Part shown: positions 31,613 to 37,839 of the stretch, piece after piece | Numbering within the stretch: position 1 is the first letter of the stretch | Layout of the letters: the number at the start of each line of letters is the position of its first letter | Source: Aquitalea aquatica | Lineage (GTDB): Bacteria; Pseudomonadota; Gammaproteobacteria; Burkholderiales; Chromobacteriaceae | Length of the DNA: 64,000 nucleotides | Reading direction: 5' to 3' | NCBI RefSeq assembly: GCF_013911085.1 | Contig: NZ_JACERN010000014.1 | Span: forward strand, 1 to 64,000 | Position numbers and translations under genes: made by a program | Notes under the pieces: generated by a model | Databases searched by the model: none | Seen by the model: the letters and a program-made list of their open reading frames with translations, nothing else | Told to the model about the DNA's origin: nothing

Positions 31613-31840
31613 ATGTTCGAAGTTGACTGGCGACAAGCTCCGAAAGGGGCCAAGTGGTGGGCGATCAATGAAGACGGTCAGGCCCACTGGTTCACCCCTC
31701 CCAAGCCTATGCCATTCTTCCACTTCTGGTATGCCGACATGGACCCTGCGCCAGACTTTGGCTACCAGGGCGATTGGAAAGATAGCCTCCGTGAGTGCCC
31801 AGCTCGATTGACGCCAATCAAACGCAAGCCCACACTGTGA
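31613..31840 (+). CDS. hypothetical Trp-rich phage protein
   Basis: 75 residues: MFEVDWRQAPKGAKWWAINE then a PPKPMPFFHFWYADMDPAPD stretch. It has unusually many aromatic residues and no membrane segment. GGAGG lies 5 bases before the start. Similar small W-rich proteins occur in Burkholderia and Pseudomonas prophages; function unknown. Confidence 0.6.
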   Translation: MFEVDWRQAPKGAKWWAINEDGQAHWFTPPKPMPFFHFWYADMDPAPDFGYQGDWKDSLRECPARLTPIKRKPTL

Positions 31841-31884
31841 TCGGCTGGCATCCCTTCATCGGATAAAAACCAACCGGCCAGCTG

Positions 31885-31946
31885 AGCCCCGCCACCGTGC
31901 GGGGCTTTGTCTATTCCCATCAGCCCGCCACTGAGCGGGCTTTTTT
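31885..31946 (+). terminator. two tandem intrinsic terminators
   Basis: AGCCCCGC/GCGGGGCT (31885-31906) and GCCCGC-cactga-GCGGGC-TTTTTT (31923-31946). They insulate the repressor transcript from the operator-controlled promoter at 32023. Confidence 0.75.
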
Positions 31947-32010
31947 GCGTCTGCGCAACACACCACGAATGACAGCTCCCGGACTTGTGTGCAGAAAAAA
32001 ACACAACAAA

Positions 32011-32024
32011 AACACAAATGTGTT
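32011..32024. promoter_or_regulatory. operator AACACA-AA-TGTGTT
   Basis: A perfect 14-bp interrupted palindrome whose core equals the operator at 30193-30206. It touches the -35 box at 32023. Confidence 0.65.
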
Positions 32025-32052
32025 GACTATAGAAAACACGTTTGTGTATATT
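32023..32052 (+). promoter_or_regulatory. rightward promoter under repressor control
   Basis: TTGACT (32023-32028), 18-bp spacer and TATATT (32047-32052). A second operator, ACACG-TT-TGTGT (32036-32047), fills the spacer. It should drive the rightward recombination block. The rest of the gap (32060-32355) holds a stem CCGCGA/TCGCGG near 32273 and a start-less frame at 32143-32244 with CWCGWRN. Confidence 0.65.
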
Positions 32053-32355
32053 TACTCCATCAGCCCAGCACGCAGGGCACCGATCTACCACAATCAACAA
32101 AACGCACGGCTTACGGTGCGCGAGGGAGCAAGAAGGTTTTGACCTGACAGCGACCAACTCGTAAAACTAGAGTACCAACACGACGCACTGTATTGCTGGT
32201 GCGGCTGGCGTAACTCCTTCTTGGTGACAGGCGGGAAACGTTGATTGCGGGTTGGTTGACACAGTAAGCACAGCCGCGAGTTAGTCGCGGAGTAGGGCTT
32301 TTTCGTTGCCGCTGGATATGGCATAGTCATATCAATCTGTCTTGAAGGACTTGCT

Positions 32356-33516
32356 ATGACAGCACTACGCGAAGCCCTGATTAGAGCCGGAGTCATCAAA
32401 CCGGCTGCACCGAAGCCTCCTGAGAAGAAGCAGGAAGAGATGCTCTTGGCCGTGACGGTCAAGAAAAAATCGAAGCAGCGAGTAAAGCCAAAGCGGTTTG
32501 AAGACCTGCCTCTTGCCGAAAAGCTTGCAATTAGAGCTGCGGAAAGGGAAGGAAAGCGCAATCCACTTTGCTGCCCGTTGTGTGGCGAAAAAGTTAGATA
32601 CGGCGGAATGCTAGACCACAAAGCCGCCAAGCATGGTGAGCGGGCTATTGTTCCATCACCAATCAGAGAGACGCTTCCGCCTGAACGACCAATATTCGTC
32701 AGAGGCGGATCGCCTGGTCTGAAAAACAAGCAACCCGCTCACGCGGGTTTTTTTACGTATGGAGCGATCATGCAAATTACCTTGGACATGCTGAAAGAAT
32801 GGGGCGCTTGCTCCAGCGGAATCGAACACTTTACTGAGTCATTCCCCGATGGGACTGGTGAGTACCAGAACGTGCTGAACAAAGCAGCTGAGCTTGGCTA
32901 CATCGGCGATGCAAGCTGGCTCTTGTCGAAAGCTGGCCGCACTGATGCCGTGCTGGAAATCGACGGCGAATACAGTGGTAAGCACCTGGTGTTCGCAGGG
33001 CGAATCGTCATCAAGAACTCGCTGAGCGTTGGGGGCTGGTTGATTGCTGGCGAGGGCATCGAGGCTGGCGAGGGCATCGAGGCTGGCTGGGGCATCGAGG
33101 CTGGCTGGGGCATCGAGGCTGGCGGGGACATCGAGGCTGGCGGGGACATCAAGGCTGGCGAGGGTATCAAGGCTGGTGAGGGTATCAAGGCTGGCTTTAG
33201 CATCGAGGCTGGCTTTAGCATCGAGGCTGGTGAGGGCATCGAGGCTGGTGAGGACATCAAGGCTGGCGAGGGTATCAAGGCTGGCGGGGACATCGAGGCT
33301 GGCGGGGACATCGAGGCTGGCGGGGACATCGAGGCTGGCGAGGACATCGAGGCTGGCTGGGGCATCGAGGCTGGCTCGGGCATCAAGGCTGGCGACGATT
33401 TTGGCATTTTTGCAGGACTTCGCATCAAACTTTCGCACTGGAGTATTTCCGCCGTAGTAACCGCAAAGTCCAAGCCGGAAAACCTTGTATCTGGCCACTG
33501 GAAAGAAACCGAATAA
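32356..33516 (+). CDS. in-frame fusion of a zinc-finger protein and a hexapeptide-repeat protein
   Basis: The frame from 32356 runs 386 codons without a stop. The first ~125 residues are a separate-looking protein: Lys/Pro-rich start MTALREALIRAGVIKPAAPK and a C2H2-like finger (CCPLCGEKVRYGGMLDHKAA then KHGE). At 32731 the codon CAA stands where the paralogous module at 31574 has TAA, so loss of a stop by one T-to-C change joins it through a terminator hairpin to the repeat gene. Whether the long form is made is unknown, because the terminator lies inside it. Confidence 0.45.
   Translation: MTALREALIRAGVIKPAAPKPPEKKQEEMLLAVTVKKKSKQRVKPKRFEDLPLAEKLAIRAAEREGKRNPLCCPLCGEKVRYGGMLDHKAAKHGERAIVPSPIRETLPPERPIFVRGGSPGLKNKQPAHAGFFTYGAIMQITLDMLKEWGACSSGIEHFTESFPDGTGEYQNVLNKAAELGYIGDASWLLSKAGRTDAVLEIDGEYSGKHLVFAGRIVIKNSLSVGGWLIAGEGIEAGEGIEAGWGIEAGWGIEAGGDIEAGGDIKAGEGIKAGEGIKAGFSIEAGFSIEAGEGIEAGEDIKAGEGIKAGGDIEAGGDIEAGGDIEAGEDIEAGWGIEAGSGIKAGDDFGIFAGLRIKLSHWSISAVVTAKSKPENLVSGHWKETE
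32734..32756 (+). terminator. terminator hairpin inside the fused frame
   Basis: CCCGC-tcac-GCGGG-TTTTTTT, copy of the 31575 terminator, lying between the two parts of the fused frame. Confidence 0.7.
32770..33516 (+). CDS. hexapeptide-repeat protein
   Basis: 248 residues starting MQITLDMLKEWGACSSGIEH, with GGAG 5 bases upstream. About 95 residues of mixed structure lead into 19 hexapeptide units I(E/K)AG-x-x and a short beta C-terminus ending in a GHWKETE. A regular six-residue period with Ile at position 1 and Gly at position 4 predicts a stacked beta-solenoid. Similar IEAGGDIKAG-type proteins are found in prophages, with unknown role. Related to the N-terminal part of domain proteins seen with fluff-like repeats; no enzymatic motif is visible. 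Confidence 0.65.
   Translation: MQITLDMLKEWGACSSGIEHFTESFPDGTGEYQNVLNKAAELGYIGDASWLLSKAGRTDAVLEIDGEYSGKHLVFAGRIVIKNSLSVGGWLIAGEGIEAGEGIEAGWGIEAGWGIEAGGDIEAGGDIKAGEGIKAGEGIKAGFSIEAGFSIEAGEGIEAGEDIKAGEGIKAGGDIEAGGDIEAGGDIEAGEDIEAGWGIEAGSGIKAGDDFGIFAGLRIKLSHWSISAVVTAKSKPENLVSGHWKETE
33058..33399 (+). repeat. 19 tandem 18-bp repeats coding hexapeptides
   Basis: Units ATC-(G/A)AG-GCT-GGC/T-x-x. Second-half codons vary in blocks (GAG GGC, TGG GGC, GGG GAC, TTT AGC), showing slippage or duplication of one to three units. Because the unit lacks stops in several frames, long meaningless frames open on both strands here. Confidence 0.9.
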
Positions 33517-33540
33517 CCGTCTCTCCTCAGCAGTTCCTTC

Positions 33541-33566
33541 GCCCGCTACCCCGCGGGCTTTTTTTA
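33541..33566 (+). terminator. terminator after the hexapeptide-repeat gene
   Basis: GCCCGC-tacccc-GCGGGC-TTTTTTT. Confidence 0.75.
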
Positions 33567-33604
33567 TTCCCAACGCCGGTGACCACCGGCCCAGGAGCAA
33601 CCAC

Positions 33605-33748
33605 ATGAAAACCTACCTGGTGACAGTCACAGAACGTGACGGCCGGCGCTACGTGATCGCTGCGCTGGCAGAAAGCACCTGCGACGCCTGCCTGCAGGTG
33701 CTGGAGCAGCTGGGCCGCATCGTCGGCATTTCGGGGCGACGCGCATGA
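33605..33748 (+). CDS. small phage protein
   Basis: 47 residues: MKTYLVTVTERDGRRYVIAA then LAESTCDACLQVLEQLGRIV. A beta hairpin followed by a helix, as in many tiny phage proteins of unknown role. AGGAGC precedes the start; its stop overlaps the next start (ATGA). Confidence 0.55.
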   Translation: MKTYLVTVTERDGRRYVIAALAESTCDACLQVLEQLGRIVGISGRRA

Positions 33749-33840
33749 GAACCCTGAAATACATCGTTGGAGCAGTGCTGCTAACAGCAGCTTTCTTTAC
33801 CGCAATGGGCTTTGCCCAGGCGCTGGAGCAGTTGCCATGA
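33745..33840 (+). CDS. membrane micropeptide
   Basis: 31 residues: MRTLKYIVGAVLLTAAFFTA followed by MGFAQALEQLP. One hydrophobic helix, possibly a signal-anchor. It is linked by ATGA overlaps to both neighbours, which is the main evidence that it is translated. Confidence 0.5.
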   Translation: MRTLKYIVGAVLLTAAFFTAMGFAQALEQLP

Positions 33841-34139
33841 GCCTGTCCCACCTATCCGCAGCGGTAATCCAGTTGATGCGCCAGGCCGAATTGGTGCGTG
33901 GCTACCAGCGTGGCCAGGTCGAGCTGGAGTTTGACGGGTTCAACCTGGTGGTGCGCGGTAATCACACTCCGCCTGAGCGCCCGGCAGCATTCCACCCCGG
34001 CCATTCGGCCCGATTCGAAGTAACCGAAGTGTTTCTGGCAGACAGCGCGACCGATGCGGCTGAGCTGTTCGACTGCCGGGCGCTGGAAATAGCCGTCCTG
34101 GAATACCTGAAATCACAAGAGAAGGAGCAAGCCGCATGA
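33837..34139 (+). CDS. hypothetical phage protein
   Basis: 100 residues: MSLSHLSAAVIQLMRQAELV, then a YQRGQVELEFDGFNLVVRGN strand pair and an acidic helical end. No family recognised. Overlaps at both ends by 4 bases show it is part of the same coupled operon. Confidence 0.55.
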   Translation: MSLSHLSAAVIQLMRQAELVRGYQRGQVELEFDGFNLVVRGNHTPPERPAAFHPGHSARFEVTEVFLADSATDAAELFDCRALEIAVLEYLKSQEKEQAA

Positions 34140-34600
34140 CCCCATACGGCTACTGCATGTGCGGATGCGGTCAGCACACACAGCTGGCCAGCAAGAATGA
34201 CCGCTCGAAAGGCTGGGTACGCGGTGTGCCGCTCAAGTACCTGAAAGGCCACAACGTCGTCGTTAATGCTCACGCAAATACTGCACGCGCCATCGGTAAC
34301 AAGTACCTCTCAAGCCATGGGTATGTGCGGGTGACGCTGGGGAGTGGTCTGCGCGAATACGAGCACATCCTGGTCGCCGAAAAAGCCTTGGGCCGCAAGC
34401 TGCGCAACTTCGGTCGTGGCAATCCGAATACTGAGGTCGTTCATCACATCGATGGCAACAAGACCAACAACGCTCCAAGCAACCTATTGGTCTGCACGCA
34501 CCGGTACCGCACAGAGCTTCACCACCGTCTCGAGCATTCACCGGCATGGCCGGAGTTCGAAAAAGTAACCCGTAATGCCAAAGGAGCACGCCATGCGTGA
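34136..34600 (+). CDS. HNH endonuclease (HNH_3 type)
   Basis: 154 residues. The N-terminal CMCGCGQHTQLASKNDRSKG may bind zinc; SHGYVRVTLGSGLREYEHIL then VAEKALGRKL precede EVVHHIDGNKTNNAPSNLLV, the HNH_3 motif with HH and N. This kind of nuclease is either a homing endonuclease or a phage genome-processing factor. It overlaps the upstream gene by 4 bases and the start of the RecB-like nuclease gene by 8. Confidence 0.85.
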   Translation: MTPYGYCMCGCGQHTQLASKNDRSKGWVRGVPLKYLKGHNVVVNAHANTARAIGNKYLSSHGYVRVTLGSGLREYEHILVAEKALGRKLRNFGRGNPNTEVVHHIDGNKTNNAPSNLLVCTHRYRTELHHRLEHSPAWPEFEKVTRNAKGARHA

Positions 34601-35408
34601 ACTTGTCACTATCCGAGCTTCGTCTCTTGCGGAGCTCTTTGATTGCCCTGCGAGATGGCAAGCCAAGCACCTGCTGCGCATGCGTATGCCGTCATCTGGT
34701 GCCGCCCGCCTGGGCACGGCCATTCACGCAGGTACCGCGCTGTTTGACCAAGCCAAGCTGGATGGTAACCCGCTGACGCCGTCTGAAGCTGCCGGGGCAC
34801 TGATCGACACGCTGTATGCCAAGGATGACGAGCAGGGCAATGGCGAAGTGGAGTGGGGCGATACCAAGCCGCAGGACGCTGAAACGATTGGCCTGACCCT
34901 GCATTCCCGCTACTGCCACGAAATTGCACCCAAGCAGGATTACGTGGGCGTGGAAGTGCCATGTGAAGCGCTGGAAATTACCGACCTTGGCTTGGTGCTG
35001 ACCGGTACCACTGACCGGATCTACCGCAACGTGGATGGTGAGCTGGGCATTGCCGACTTGAAGTCTGGCGCCCGCGCCGTGGGCAGTGATGGCATTGCAG
35101 TCACCAGCGGCCACGGCCCGCAGATGGGTGTGTATGAGCTGATCGCCGAGTTTGCTGTTGGCCAGGCGCTGACCGCACCTGCCCAGATCATCGGCCTGAA
35201 CACCGGCAAGACCGCCGCAAGCCAGAAGGTGGGCGTAGGTCTGATCAGCAATGCCCGCGAAGCCCTGATCGGTGACGAAGACAGCCCCGGCCTGCTACAG
35301 CACGCCAGCCACATCATTCACAGCGGCCAGTTCTACGGCAACCCGAAGTCGGTGCTGTGCTCTGCCAAGTATTGCCCGCGTCACTCAACATGTAAGTTCA
35401 AAGGATAA
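34593..35408 (+). CDS. RecB/Cas4-like PD-(D/E)XK exonuclease
   Basis: 271 residues. The catalytic core reads LVLTGTTDRIYRN then ELGIADLKSG (D...DxK). Cysteines flank it: FDCPARW at the N-terminus and LCSAKYCPRHSTCKFKG at the end, the spacing seen in Fe-S-cluster nucleases of the AddB/Cas4 type. It is expected to resect DNA ends for the RecT annealing protein coded 5 bases downstream. The start at 34593 follows AAAGGAG with 6-base spacing. Confidence 0.8.
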   Translation: MRELVTIRASSLAELFDCPARWQAKHLLRMRMPSSGAARLGTAIHAGTALFDQAKLDGNPLTPSEAAGALIDTLYAKDDEQGNGEVEWGDTKPQDAETIGLTLHSRYCHEIAPKQDYVGVEVPCEALEITDLGLVLTGTTDRIYRNVDGELGIADLKSGARAVGSDGIAVTSGHGPQMGVYELIAEFAVGQALTAPAQIIGLNTGKTAASQKVGVGLISNAREALIGDEDSPGLLQHASHIIHSGQFYGNPKSVLCSAKYCPRHSTCKFKG

Positions 35409-35413
35409 CCACG

Positions 35414-36424
35414 ATGACTGCTGCACAAACCACCAATTTGCAGGCGCTGCGCCAGCCTGCTGCGCAAGTGAGCAATGCCCCGGCCGTCCATGCCGGCTTC
35501 TTCGACCTGCAGAGCTTTGAGCTGATGCAGCGTGTATCCAAAGCCTTCGCGTCTTCCGATCTGGTGCCCCAGCAGTATCGCGGCGCCGACAAGATAGCGA
35601 ACTGCATGATCGCAATGGATATGGCCCAGCGTATCGGCGCCAACCCGCTGATGGTGATGCAGAACCTGTACATCGTGCACGGTACGCCCAGCTGGTCCAG
35701 CAAGTTCCTGATCGCCACCATCAATGCCTGCGGCCGCTTCTCGTCGCTGCGCTACGAATGGCGTGGCGAACCGGGTGGCAAGGATTATGGCTGCCGCGCC
35801 TGGGCAATTGAGAAGGCCACCAGTGAGCGGCTGGACGGCATCTGGGTCACCTGGGAGATGGTGCAAGCCGAAGGCTGGGCCAGCAAGAACGGCAGCAAGT
35901 GGAAAACGATGCCCGACCAGATGTTTGTCTACCGCGCAGCGGCCTTCTGGCAGCGCGCCTATGCGCCGGAGCTGGGCATGGGTTTGCAGACGGCCGAAGA
36001 GGTCGGCGACGTGTTCGACGCTTCGCAGGACGCCGGCGGCAACTACGTCGTGACCACCGAGGACCTGCGCCAGCAGGCCGCCCCGGCAGAGAAGACAGTG
36101 GCCAGCGACGAGCCGCCCTTTGATGTCGATACCACCACTGGCGAAGTCCTGACCCAGCAAGCCGTTGCCGAAGGCCTGCGCCAGCAGCGTGAAGCCGAGC
36201 CGGTGCAGCAGCACCAGCAGGAAGAGCAGGGCAGTCAGCAGCAGGCCGGCATGTTTGGCCTTGACGATGCGCTGGAAGCCGTCCGCCGCGGCGCTTTCGA
36301 CGAGGCCCGCGATATCGCCCGAGGCTTGAGCGACAAGGACGCCGACATCGTCGAGCAGACCATTGCCAACCAGCAGAAGGCTGGTGGTGCCACTCGCACC
36401 CGCCGCCAGCGCGAAGTGGAGTAA
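35414..36424 (+). CDS. recT: RecT-family single-strand annealing protein
   Basis: 336 residues. Core at about 25-205: LMQRVSKAFASSDLVPQQYR, then CMIAMDMAQRIGANPLMVMQ and NLYIVHGTPSWSSKFLIATI, a strong RecT signature. A Gln/Glu-rich flexible region follows (about 225-275), then a helical C-terminal tail that may recruit partners. Works with the exonuclease upstream in phage recombination. The tail beyond ~210 is longer than usual for RecT. Confidence 0.85.
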   Translation: MTAAQTTNLQALRQPAAQVSNAPAVHAGFFDLQSFELMQRVSKAFASSDLVPQQYRGADKIANCMIAMDMAQRIGANPLMVMQNLYIVHGTPSWSSKFLIATINACGRFSSLRYEWRGEPGGKDYGCRAWAIEKATSERLDGIWVTWEMVQAEGWASKNGSKWKTMPDQMFVYRAAAFWQRAYAPELGMGLQTAEEVGDVFDASQDAGGNYVVTTEDLRQQAAPAEKTVASDEPPFDVDTTTGEVLTQQAVAEGLRQQREAEPVQQHQQEEQGSQQQAGMFGLDDALEAVRRGAFDEARDIARGLSDKDADIVEQTIANQQKAGGATRTRRQREVE

Positions 36425-36430
36425 GCCTCG

Positions 36431-36634
36431 ATGCGATCCCTGAACAGACCGGCCAGCTGCATCTACACGGCAGAGCGCCTTTCTTCGCTGCTGAATGACG
36501 CCGAGACCAAAGCGGATAGCGACTGGGATCGCAGCTTCATCCAGTCAATGCAGTCCAGATTCAATCAGTACGGCATGGGCATGCACATCAGCACCCTGCA
36601 GCGTCACCACCTCGAACGCATCGCCAACATTTAG
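36431..36634 (+). CDS. hypothetical small phage protein
   Basis: 67 residues: MRSLNRPASCIYTAERLSSL then LNDAETKADSDWDRSFIQSM and a helix. Six bases after recT. Similar short proteins follow recT in some prophages. No function known. Confidence 0.5.
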   Translation: MRSLNRPASCIYTAERLSSLLNDAETKADSDWDRSFIQSMQSRFNQYGMGMHISTLQRHHLERIANI

Positions 36635-36643
36635 GAAACAGCC

Positions 36644-37321
36644 ATGACCAACGAAAACAACGCAATTATCGACCAACTGGACGAAATCACCCTCGACAAA
36701 GAGGAAAACGCAGTTGCCAGCCAGTTCCTGCTGGGCGAGCTGATCAAGGCAGCCACCAAGCAGATGAAGGATCTGGCCATCACCTGGAGCGCCATGAGCC
36801 AGGCCGAGCAGGAAAAGGTTCTGGCCAATGTACAGGCTGATTGCGAAATAGCAGTCCGCAAAGCTGTGACCTGCATTGCCACCGGCAATCGCGTGAACTT
36901 CCGTGCCGAGGTGAAGAGCGTCCAGTTCCTGGAAAAGTCCGAGGTCAAAGCGCAGCTGATCATGTTCAACGCCCCGGAAGCCCATGCCCTGGCCGACACG
37001 GCCGGCCGCTCCGTGATGGTTGTGATCGAGGATGGCAGCAGCTATCTGGAGGTAGGTGATGCTCTGGAGGGTGAGCCGGATCAATATTCCTTGCTGGACG
37101 GTGAGGGCAAGGATGATGTGGCCGAACAAGCCAATGACGACCTCTATCAGCAGGCTGTTTCCCTGGTGGTGAAGTCCCGCAGCGCGTCAATTTCCTCGGT
37201 GCAACGTCATCTACGGATTGGCTACAACCGCGCCGCCCGCCTGATTGAGCAAATGGAACAGCAGGGTGTGGTCAGCGCCATGGAGAGCGATGGCAACCGC
37301 ACCGTACTGGCTGCAGCGTAA
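36644..37321 (+). CDS. phage protein with C-terminal FtsK-gamma-like winged helix
   Basis: 225 residues. The first ~130 form a helical and beta domain ([20 protein letters not shown]) that I do not recognise. The last ~65 ([20 protein letters not shown], then [20 protein letters not shown] and [20 protein letters not shown]) match the FtsK gamma winged helix, which in FtsK reads KOPS sequences. It probably tethers the recombination machinery to DNA. Located between recT and a coiled-coil gene. Confidence 0.75.
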   Translation: MTNENNAIIDQLDEITLDKEENAVASQFLLGELIKAATKQMKDLAITWSAMSQAEQEKVLANVQADCEIAVRKAVTCIATGNRVNFRAEVKSVQFLEKSEVKAQLIMFNAPEAHALADTAGRSVMVVIEDGSSYLEVGDALEGEPDQYSLLDGEGKDDVAEQANDDLYQQAVSLVVKSRSASISSVQRHLRIGYNRAARLIEQMEQQGVVSAMESDGNRTVLAAA

Positions 37322-37332
37322 GGACCACCACC

Positions 37333-37839
37333 ATGAAACCCAACATCATCGACGTGCTGCTGATTGCAGTGATCGAGACGACTCTGGCCAAGCTGGAGCA
37401 GGACAACGCCAAGCTGCGTGAGCAGGTTGCAGGCTATGACCGTCTGCGCACTGCTCATGAAAACGTTAAGGCCCGCAATGCCGTGCTGGAAGAGCAAGTC
37501 AGCATATTGAACCGCTCGCTGGAGTGGAACTACCAGGAGCGCCAATCGCTGGAAACTCGCGTACGCCAGATGCAGGAGAAGGTCGCCTCTTACGTGAAGA
37601 TGGACAGCTACTACGGCGGCATTGAGCGCCAGAACGAAGAGCTCAAAGAGCAGGTGCTCGAGCTGGGCCGCAAGAACATCGCTCTGGCCGCAGAGGCCGA
37701 GAGCGCCCAGCAGCTTGAGCAGCAGCTTGCCACCGCCGATCAGCGTATCCGCGAACTGGAAAGCGCCCTGGCCGTTGCCAGCCTGCCGGCCGCCAGCCGC
37801 GCCAACGTCATCGCCCTGATTCAGGAGCAAGCAGCATGA
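37333..37839 (+). CDS. coiled-coil protein
   Basis: 168 residues, almost all a coiled coil (about 15-150) with heptads such as LAKLEQDNAKLREQVAGYDR. A short hydrophobic N-terminus (IDVLLIAVIETTL) precedes it. The ATPase gene starts within its stop codon (ATGA), so the two may form a complex with matching coiled coils. Function unknown. Confidence 0.6.
   Translation: MKPNIIDVLLIAVIETTLAKLEQDNAKLREQVAGYDRLRTAHENVKARNAVLEEQVSILNRSLEWNYQERQSLETRVRQMQEKVASYVKMDSYYGGIERQNEELKEQVLELGRKNIALAAEAESAQQLEQQLATADQRIRELESALAVASLPAASRANVIALIQEQAA

Noticed and set aside
32094-32729. Minus-strand frame of 211 codons opposite the zinc-finger gene
   Set aside because: Ser/Arg/Phe-rich composition and a position over promoter and leader point to a shadow frame.
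33044-33457. Long Ser/Arg/Leu-rich frame on the plus strand and Ala/Ser/Leu/Asp-rich frames on the minus strand over the repeat
   Set aside because: They are by-products of an 18-bp repeat without stops in several frames; the IEAGxx frame has the ribosome site and non-repeat flanks.
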